64,000 bases of DNA from an archaeon. GTDB lineage: Archaea > Thermoproteota > Nitrososphaeria > Nitrososphaerales > Gagatemarchaeaceae. Of this stretch, positions 59,001-64,000 are shown piece by piece. The stretch spans positions 248,001-312,000 of the forward strand of contig JAKASL010000001.1 in assembly GCA_021819035.1 (NCBI GenBank), read 5' to 3'. Every line of letters starts with the position of its first letter. The stretch's first letter is position 1. The notes under the pieces were generated by a model. The model did not search any database. It worked only from the letters and a program-made list of their open reading frames with translations, and was not told where the DNA came from. The position numbers and the translations under genes are program-made.

Positions 59001-59185
59001 CCTTTGGTCTGCGCCAGCTGCTGGATTTCTTGCCCCGTCATCGGCATACCGTCTACCAATGCATAATTGGAAAATTGGACACACTTTCCATGGTCCACAT
59101 GCCCAGAGGTTCCTATGTTCACCTCCGGCTGCTGCGGCATGAGCGGCTTGCCCTGGTCCGACTCGACAGACACCTGGCTTGACAA
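56009..59185 (-). CDS. eif2g: Translation initiation factor aIF2 gamma interrupted by an intein
   Basis: The GTPase subunit that carries Met-tRNAi to the ribosome. The P-loop GTSGHVDHGK/TTL is split by a 637-residue intein. Downstream are the zinc knuckle (RCTQDHG, CPVCGRK), FVDCPGHESLMTNMLAGA, AQNKVDLV and domains II-III. TTG 59185 is 27 nt from TTTAAA (59211-59216), giving a 421-residue mature protein. ATG 59140 (MPQQPEVNIG) gives 406 residues and fits the family start closely, so both are possible. Confidence 0.94.
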   Translation of the reverse strand: MSSQVSVESDQGKPLMPQQPEVNIGTSGHVDHGKCVQFSNYALVDGMPMTGQEIQQLAQTKGRLIAEVDGGSVFSFQENSVVSIDGSFKPIVSRALFYSERYQGPMVEILTRSGRAISVTPAHPLLVNRRGSIIWLPAGKLEEGDDVAILRTVPLPEDALFAEPFEKLEDKYNVVTWQQYQELARLTNDFSKLNDISVPQMNQVRILLGLGIKDFCRMVKMSPLTYRRISKGQVKPPKLQNALINALSRNEITRLSEGEFVVERRTGGMKILRLKTVNMDENFVKWLAFVWSEGSVDANSVKVTRTIQMEMVREWTEISRRVLGTEVKADPAGHYAICNTPLVDYLRFKFGFGPRTGAGHSIAPWVCKLPVSMKAIFLRWFLTLDGEFDEHSGRIVVSHEDERSVIIISYLLHSFGIVPRLGKKTQRLKNSEKAHYKISISGRGDLAIFAREIGFEDPRIQDKLRRYLRKTKEESEETDFSTPIDFESIRNHLRLSGLLREGFGDNVLPPVKSSSWYKAYETARNSSRLSRTKLLLLIHEVDNQIDRLEQSLSTLRLSSANILAHVSLAGMSQETLASELGYSRRKLIRAIRKGTDSELETLALHVELKTRQSIKSIDSWLVQLRRLATTPLEFDRIVEIKREAYDGMVFDLSVPGPRNFIGGTSSIVCHNTTLTQAITGIWASAHSEELKRGITIKVGYADAAFYRCTQDHGVASYSTSPVCPVCGRKTVFLRAISFVDCPGHESLMTNMLAGAFLMDGALLVIAANEPVPKPQTREHLQALQMLGMKKIVIAQNKVDLVTDAEAEKNYSQIQKFAKGTVAEGAPIVPISAQQRLNIDALIEALEEVVPTPKRDAGASPLMYILRSFDVNKPGADVQGLSGGVLGGSLTRGELKVGDEVELKPGMVDERSGKFVPVITRVASLQTSAGLAERVGPGGLIAVGTHLDPTFVKGDQMVGSVIGKPGTLPESLEHITLDVALLETAVGAAEQVKVEKIKLSETVRLNLGTASTLAVATSVRGEVVELDLKKPVAIESGMRAAISRRIAERWRLIGSGVLK
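57173..59083 (-). other. Intein in aIF2 gamma P-loop (637 residues, LAGLIDADG type)
   Basis: Starts at Cys right after the P-loop Lys (CVQFSNYALVDGMPM) and ends IVCHN, with Thr first in the C-extein. Block B is VTPAHPLLV; block F is YDGMVFDLSVPGPRNFIGG. Candidate endonuclease motifs WLAFVWSEGSVD and RWFLTLDGEFD keep acidic residues. An HTH-like MSQETLASELGYSRRKL lies near the C-terminus. It has the most AT-rich coding sequence here, suggesting recent arrival. Confidence 0.92.
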
Positions 59186-59939
59186 GAGGACCGGCTCTTC
59201 CGGGGCTCCTTTTAAACTGCAAAACCAACAACAGGTCTTGCCGGCGGTTAAGGCTGGAGTCCCGTAGCCCACCCGCCTATGCTGCTCCTCGATCTTCTCC
59301 TCTGACGCGGCTGGCGGGCTACCGTCTGGATGGGGTCTTGCCACAGCGGAAGATAACCACTGTCAAGATACTGAGGAAGTGCGACCCTGACCGATTTGGG
59401 GTTGTAGTTCTAGTCGCTCTCTTCTTCACACCGACCGTCGCCGGGGGTTGGACTTCTGACCTCACAAGAGGCTTCTTGCAGCAGACCTCGTCGATCCACC
59501 AAGACCAGGTTCTCGTCAGCTCCGCGATGTCTTTGCTCGCCTCGCACACCCCAGACTCCGCTGTCAAGTCACTGACCCCACATTCATCTACTCAAACATC
59601 ATCTGCAGGAACGGCGCCTTCGAGTGCGTCAGAAACTCACTCTTGTGACTAGCTTCGCCACGCGGAATCGATGCCGGTACCTGACGGCGGCACGGGTCTG
59701 CGTCTTCCTCAGCCCCCTACCCGTCTTCCAGATTCCTTCCCAGGCCCTCCTTGGACGACAAATGTGCCGTCGCAGAGGATGCATCTAGACTACAACAACA
59801 CCGACGCGAAGCTGCTCCGCATTCCTCCGACCCGACATGCCGTGCAGTCGAACGTGCCCGGGCTTGCGTTCGGCCAGTATGACTGTCCTGCCATGAACGC
59901 AATCGTTTTCTCTATGTCATCCACGGGTTCAAGTCTGCC
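59186..59939. other. Gene-poor stretch upstream of aIF2 gamma
   Basis: About 750 bp with the aIF2-gamma TATA box (59211-59216), one possible small exported protein (59338-59652) and otherwise no convincing gene. The frame at 59671-59997 is Pro-rich and unlikely to be coding. Confidence 0.4.
59338..59652 (+). CDS. Possible small exported protein
   Basis: A 104-residue frame from TTG 59338 with a basic start (PQRKITTVKILRK), a hydrophobic segment (VVVLVALFFTPTVAGG) and a Ser/Thr-rich remainder (TSSAGTAPSSASETHS), as in short secreted or anchored archaeal proteins. No family is recognised and the start is weak, so coding status is uncertain. Confidence 0.3.
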   Translation: MPQRKITTVKILRKCDPDRFGVVVLVALFFTPTVAGGWTSDLTRGFLQQTSSIHQDQVLVSSAMSLLASHTPDSAVKSLTPHSSTQTSSAGTAPSSASETHSCD

Positions 59940-60521
59940 GTGGCCAGACAAAGACAAAGAAAGAAACTGGGGCAGCTCCTTTTCTTCGGCCCCATAATTG
60001 CTTTGATCGTCATAGTCCTGTTCGGGTTCGGCGGCTCTATCGCGGGGGGGACCGGGACCCTCGTCGTGCGCGCTCAAGGGACACAGCAGCTCCCAGGAGA
60101 ATATCTCGCCGTCCGTGCCACGGTGGCGGGTTCTTCCCACACCACGCCGTTCAACCTCACTCTCCGCCAGGGGACCTACACAGTGAGCTACGCCCCTCTG
60201 GAGTGGTATCGGACTCCTAGCCCTGTTTCTGTGACGGTCATCGGCGGGAAGACGGCCTACGCGGTCGGTAGCTACGTCCCGACTCCGGTTGGGGTCAGCA
60301 TCGGCCCCGGTGGTCCCAACGTGACGTCTGCAAGGGCAGAGCATGGCGTTACCCCGGTCGTCTGGTTCAACAGGAGTACCGCCACCGTCCAGATATCATC
60401 CACCCTGTTCTCTGTCCCGATCCCTCCCGGAGCGAACTACACCCACACGTTTTCAACGCCTGGCACTGTGCTAGTGAAAATCTTCCCCTATGGGGGGTCG
60501 GTAAATGTCGTGGTGGTCTAG
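59940..60521 (+). CDS. Membrane-anchored extracytoplasmic protein, function unknown
   Basis: A 193-residue protein: a basic N-terminus (ARQRQRKKLGQ), one transmembrane helix (LLFFGPIIALIVIVLFGFGG), then an all-beta, Thr/Ser/Val-rich domain (TLVVRAQGTQ, TVSVTVIGG-like VSVTVIGGKTAY) outside the cell, with NXS/T sites typical of archaeal cell-surface proteins. No catalytic or metal motifs. GTG start. It lies beside two S-layer-like genes, supporting a cell-surface role. Confidence 0.6.
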   Translation: MARQRQRKKLGQLLFFGPIIALIVIVLFGFGGSIAGGTGTLVVRAQGTQQLPGEYLAVRATVAGSSHTTPFNLTLRQGTYTVSYAPLEWYRTPSPVSVTVIGGKTAYAVGSYVPTPVGVSIGPGGPNVTSARAEHGVTPVVWFNRSTATVQISSTLFSVPIPPGANYTHTFSTPGTVLVKIFPYGGSVNVVVV

Positions 60522-60681
60522 CACCGACTATAGGTCTAGCTGCCCAGAGCCAAGAAAGGACTAAGGCGATTCTGGCCAAATCGGCCTGATCCACCTTGTG
60601 CTGAACCTGCACGCCTGAAAGAATGAGGCGCGACCCGACAACGGTCCAGTTCTCCCTTCCAGAAGTCAGCAGCGAACTGAA

Positions 60682-60700
60682 TATGGACGATTTGTCCATA
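60682..60700. promoter_or_regulatory. Inverted repeat upstream of the S-layer-like gene
   Basis: tatggac (60682-60688) and gtccata (60694-60700) flank 5 bp and lie immediately upstream of the TATA box ccttatatac (60703-60712), covering the TFB recognition position. A likely operator. Confidence 0.5.
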
Positions 60701-60702
60701 CG

Positions 60703-60712
60703 CCTTATATAC
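60703..60712 (+). promoter_or_regulatory. TATA box of the S-layer-like gene
   Basis: The strong ccttatatac is about 33 nt before ATG 60741, predicting a leader of only a few bases. Confidence 0.65.
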
Positions 60713-60740
60713 AAATCCACGGGCCCTCCAACTTGAAAAT

Positions 60741-63700
60741 ATGTATACGCCTACGAATGCGTATCAAAGAAAATTTAGCTCAGGACTCATCGTCGCCTTG
60801 CTGGCGTTCTCAGGGGCCTTGCTCCTGGTACCGCTGGCGGCAACGGTGAGCGCAGCAAATTCAGGTTCAAGCTACACGCTCACCTCAAGCAGCACAGTCC
60901 TCTCGGGGACTGGTGCGACGACAGTCACGCTGACAATAAACAACCCAGCCACTAACCACTACGCGATAACCGGGTTCACGATATCCATGCCTTCGGGCTG
61001 GACAGTCAGCGGCACCCCGTCGGCGGCAACGTTCGCCTCTACGGGATGCTCTGTGACGTCAGTTTCGGTGCAGTGCACCGGAGGAAACTCCGCCCCTGGC
61101 ATAGCGCTCGTGATCACGGGACTCAGCATAGCCGCGCCATCAGTGTCATCGTACCCAGCGAGCGGAAAACTGACGACGACGATTCAAGACGCGTCGTCCA
61201 GTGCGTTCTACTCGGGGCCATCGTTGACACTCTACGAGGTCGACAGCAGCGGCACCCTGACGGTTGCCCTGTCGCCGACTTCCACCACCTTCACAGCAGG
61301 CGGCTCCCCGTACACTGTCACAGCAACCCTCCTCGACAGCAGCTCCGCTGCTGAAGTCGGCGTCCCAGTAGTCTGGACAGTCGGCGGGACAGGAACTGGC
61401 ACGGTGACCGCAGTCACTTCGGTGACGAACTCCAACGGAGTCGCGACCGCGACATTCACCCCCAGCAACACCGCTGGGAACTCGAACTTCGTCGTAGCGA
61501 CGCTTGGCGTCAACACCCCGGAGTCAACTGCCGGCACAGCCACTGTCCTATCGTCAGCGACATCAGCTGTGACCACACAGGCAGGACCACCTTCACAGGT
61601 GACCTTCCTGATCAGTGGGGAGTCCAGCAACTACCTCAGGACTGAGGCAACCACCACGTCGACTTCGACGACATATCCTAACCACTTCACTGGCGCCGAG
61701 TTGACCACCACCCAGGTCACATACTCTGTGGCCGACAGCTTTGGCAACTCGATCGCCTTTACCGCTTCGACCCTGACCATCAACTCGATCACCATCTCTG
61801 CGCTGTCCGGCGGCGGCGTCTTTGACGGCGTCACATCCACCACGTTGCCCTCGACCATAAGCTGCAGCACAAGCGCTGCATGCATCGCGACGCCCTGGGG
61901 CACCTCGACAGCAGTCAGCGGGGATCTCCCATACAACTACTTCCAGTCCCCCGTATATGGCACGGCAGGGCAGCTCAGTGCGACCATATCCGGGACCTAC
62001 GGCGCCTCGGCTACGGCATTCACCGTCGCAGGTAACAGCGGGACGGCAACCACATCCACCTTCGCCACCTCCTCGCCCTCACCCGCAGTCAGCAGCACTG
62101 CGCCTCAGGCAGGGAGCTCAATCAGCGTCTACGCGACCCTTCCGACCGTTCAGTCGGGCGTCCCAATCAACATCGCCTTCTACCTTCCTGGTACCGGGCA
62201 GGTCAGCCTCGGCGACGGCCTGTACTCTGGTCACTTCAGCAACGGCATGCATGTCATCACACTGACCACCAACAGCAGCGGAATGGTCCAGACATCATTC
62301 AGCATAGACAACGTCAAGGGAGCCACAGTCGAGTTCGTCGCCAACGTGACGGCACCTATCTATGGCACCCCGACAAACGAACTGGCGAACTCAACCACAC
62401 CCAACACGAGCGGAACTGCGGTGACAGCAGCAGGCCCAGCGGCCTCTTTCGCTGTCAACACATACTTCTACGCCGCGCCTGGTAACCCGCCTGTCTTTTC
62501 AGACTCCACGACCAGCGTTGTCCCCTCCGGCACACTCTACCTGGATGCAACCCTGGTAGATGCTTATGGGAACATGGTGACTCTAGCATCGAACGCCAAC
62601 ACCATCCAGGTCAACCTCGGCGCGACCGCAGGAACTCTCTCAGCCACAAGCGTCTATATCACAGCTCAGCACTCTACCACCGGGAGCTCGTTCGGAGCGG
62701 TGATCTACACCGCGCCATCGGCAACCGGCTCTCTCACGATCACAGCATCCGGCGTGGTCGCGGGGAAGGCGGTGACTGGTACGAGCACCCTAACGGTCGT
62801 CAGCCCCAAGCCAAGTCTCTTCGTGACCTCCCCGATGCCGGTATCGGGCGCCATCTACTCCATGACAACCCCAATCGTCTTCCACGGCAACGCCAGCGTC
62901 TCAACCGGCTATCCGACCACGGGGGCATCTGCTGACGCGATCTCACAGGTCTGCTACACAGCAGGGACCCAGTCGGCATGCCAGGCGGAGTCGACCTCCC
63001 CAGTGACATGGGCGATGGCCGTCAACGTCGGCGCTGGACTGCACACAATCAGCTTCAACGCCACCGATGCGAACGGTAACACGGTTTCGAGTGCCCAATA
63101 CCAGGTGCTCGTTGACACCGCAGCGCCAAGCATCAACTTCGTGACCGTGAACAATGCCAACATCTCGTCCCCCGCAACAGTGTCGGCGAACGTAGTCGAC
63201 GCTGAGGGAGACCTGAACTCGAGCAGCGTCACGGCAATCGCGACAAATCTCCAGACCTCCGCAACCATGACACTAACCGCCAAGGTGACCGGGACCAACA
63301 GCCTAGGGAGCAGCGTGACGTACGGCGTCACAATCTCCGGTCTCACGACCGGGAATTGGACCGTCAAACTCAGCGCGAGCGACCTGGCGGGGAACAGCAA
63401 CTCGAGCACCATCACGGTGCACGTGACCGTGCCGTTCGCCCAGTCCTTCGTCGTCTCAGGCACTCCTCAAACAACGACCATCGGGACGTTCACAGGCATC
63501 AACGCGTCATACACCAACCTTAACCCAACCTCCCAGAGCGTCGTGGTCTTCGCTGTCTTCAAGAACAGCGCCGGCCAGACCATGGGAATCGGGACAGGCA
63601 GCCTCACGGTGGGCGCAGGTGCGACGCAGTCGGTGTTCATCGCGGAGCCGGTAGGCCTCGCGAGCGGCACCTATTCTGTGAGCATCTTCGTCTTCACCAC

Positions 63701-63749
63701 GGGTAACCTGCCCGTATCAGTATCCACCACAATCTCCGTCACCGTCTAA
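60741..63749 (+). CDS. Large exported surface protein with Ig-like domains (S-layer-like)
   Basis: A 1002-residue protein. A signal peptide is visible (GLIVALLAFSGALLLVPLAATVSAA, about 15-39, likely cut after SAA). The rest is Ser/Thr/Ala/Gly-rich beta sandwich. It includes an invasin-like segment (TVTATLLDSSSAAEVGVPVVW, about 190-250) and C-terminal Ig-like repeats (DTAAPSINFVTVNN, LSASDLAGNSNSS). Many NXS/T sequons suggest glycosylation. No C-terminal anchor helix is obvious. A following gene of similar type (63763) suggests a cell-wall locus. Confidence 0.75.
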   Translation: MYTPTNAYQRKFSSGLIVALLAFSGALLLVPLAATVSAANSGSSYTLTSSSTVLSGTGATTVTLTINNPATNHYAITGFTISMPSGWTVSGTPSAATFASTGCSVTSVSVQCTGGNSAPGIALVITGLSIAAPSVSSYPASGKLTTTIQDASSSAFYSGPSLTLYEVDSSGTLTVALSPTSTTFTAGGSPYTVTATLLDSSSAAEVGVPVVWTVGGTGTGTVTAVTSVTNSNGVATATFTPSNTAGNSNFVVATLGVNTPESTAGTATVLSSATSAVTTQAGPPSQVTFLISGESSNYLRTEATTTSTSTTYPNHFTGAELTTTQVTYSVADSFGNSIAFTASTLTINSITISALSGGGVFDGVTSTTLPSTISCSTSAACIATPWGTSTAVSGDLPYNYFQSPVYGTAGQLSATISGTYGASATAFTVAGNSGTATTSTFATSSPSPAVSSTAPQAGSSISVYATLPTVQSGVPINIAFYLPGTGQVSLGDGLYSGHFSNGMHVITLTTNSSGMVQTSFSIDNVKGATVEFVANVTAPIYGTPTNELANSTTPNTSGTAVTAAGPAASFAVNTYFYAAPGNPPVFSDSTTSVVPSGTLYLDATLVDAYGNMVTLASNANTIQVNLGATAGTLSATSVYITAQHSTTGSSFGAVIYTAPSATGSLTITASGVVAGKAVTGTSTLTVVSPKPSLFVTSPMPVSGAIYSMTTPIVFHGNASVSTGYPTTGASADAISQVCYTAGTQSACQAESTSPVTWAMAVNVGAGLHTISFNATDANGNTVSSAQYQVLVDTAAPSINFVTVNNANISSPATVSANVVDAEGDLNSSSVTAIATNLQTSATMTLTAKVTGTNSLGSSVTYGVTISGLTTGNWTVKLSASDLAGNSNSSTITVHVTVPFAQSFVVSGTPQTTTIGTFTGINASYTNLNPTSQSVVVFAVFKNSAGQTMGIGTGSLTVGAGATQSVFIAEPVGLASGTYSVSIFVFTTGNLPVSVSTTISVTV

Positions 63750-63762
63750 TCGGGTGGCCACC

Positions 63763-64000
63763 ATGAAGACACTCCCTGCAATCGCCGCAGTCTCGATCGC
63801 ACTGGTCCTAGCGCTGTCGCCTATGATCGCCACCGCAGCTGGTAGCATCACGTTCACCAGCCCAGCGGCCGGCGCCTCATACAGCGGCTCGCAGACCTAT
63901 ACGATCTCCGGCACCATAAGCCCCGCACCGACCCAGCCAGACCAGGTGGGCATCACAGTAAAGAACCCATCAGGCCAGACTGTCGACATAGCGAGCGTGA
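63763..64000 (+). CDS. Exported beta-rich surface protein, 5' part
   Basis: Cut by the window end; only 79 residues are visible. It has a signal peptide (AIAAVSIALVLALSPMIATAA) and then a repeated beta pattern (GSITFTSPAAGASYSG, TISGTISPAP), like Ig-like or Big repeats in surface proteins. ATG 63763 follows gggtgg at good spacing and lies 13 bp after the previous gene, so the two may be cotranscribed. Confidence 0.7.
   Translation, partial: MKTLPAIAAVSIALVLALSPMIATAAGSITFTSPAAGASYSGSQTYTISGTISPAPTQPDQVGITVKNPSGQTVDIASV

Noticed and set aside
59671-59997. Pro-rich frame upstream of the membrane-anchored gene
   Set aside because: Composition is unlike the neighbours, no start context, and it overlaps the GTG gene at 59940.
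1-64000. CRISPR array or rRNA operon
   Set aside because: No regularly spaced direct repeats and no rRNA-like sequence were seen; the only tandem repeat is the coding one in rps3.

Overview
The window is 64 kb of GC-rich, gene-dense archaeal chromosome. The evidence is archaeal/eukaryal-type ribosomal proteins (S4e, S6e, S24e, S27ae, S28e, L7Ae, L18e, L19e, L24e, L32e), Rpo3, Rpo7 and Rpo10 with Spt4, aIF2-gamma, aIF5B, deoxyhypusine synthase, an EMC3/DUF106 protein next to SecY, a mevalonate kinase/isopentenyl phosphate kinase lipid pathway, and TATA boxes about 27 nt upstream of many leaderless TTG, GTG or ATG starts. A TACK-lineage archaeon (Nitrososphaeria or Bathyarchaeia-like) seems most likely, but the window does not fix the lineage.

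Layout. 0-2 kb: Rieske ferredoxin and the SUF cysteine desulfurase/scaffold pair. 2.1-5.7 kb: succinate dehydrogenase with a probable membrane anchor. 5.9-18.4 kb: one long ribosomal operon from L22 through SecY, Adk, the EMC3-like protein and Cmk to Cbf5/TruB. 18.4-21.4 kb: a 3.0-kb integrated element bounded by two copies of a tRNA 5' end, with an AbiE-type toxin-antitoxin pair and a broken integrase. 21.4-25.6 kb: an intron-bearing tRNA gene, then IMP dehydrogenase, PurA and PurB. 25.6-30 kb (minus strand): deoxyhypusine synthase and GlmS interrupted by an intein. 30-36 kb: a winged-helix regulator, S13-S4-S11 (minus) and Rpo3-L18e-L13-S9-Rpo10-S2 (plus). 35.5-41.5 kb: Memo-like protein, isoprenoid genes, GluRS, L7Ae and S28e. 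41.5-45.1 kb: a four-gene module with a vWA protein, a tubulin-superfamily GTPase and two unknown proteins. 45.2-50.9 kb: L24e, Ndk, aIF5B, S6e, an Lrp regulator, a HExxH protein and a nucleotidyltransferase-kinase fusion. 50.9-54.8 kb (minus): Rpo7, Spt4, dephospho-CoA kinase, S24e, S27ae and an intein-split NadE. 54.9-56 kb: PIN proteins and a VapBC pair. 56-59.2 kb (minus): aIF2-gamma with a large intein in its P-loop. 59.9-64 kb: exported and S-layer-like proteins, the last cut by the window end.

The most striking content is the tubulin/vWA module. It sits between S28e and L24e, inside a cluster that in many archaea runs L7Ae-S28e-L24e-Ndk-aIF5B. Its first two genes diverge from one shared TATA box. 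The GTPase has tubulin-like T1, T3, T4 and T7 motifs. Next most notable are three inteins in housekeeping proteins (GlmS, NadE, aIF2-gamma) within about 31 kb, each placed in a conserved catalytic motif, and the tRNA-bounded element beside a tRNA gene with an apparent T-loop intron.

All calls come from reading the sequence and motif knowledge. No database search, structure prediction or phylogeny was run.
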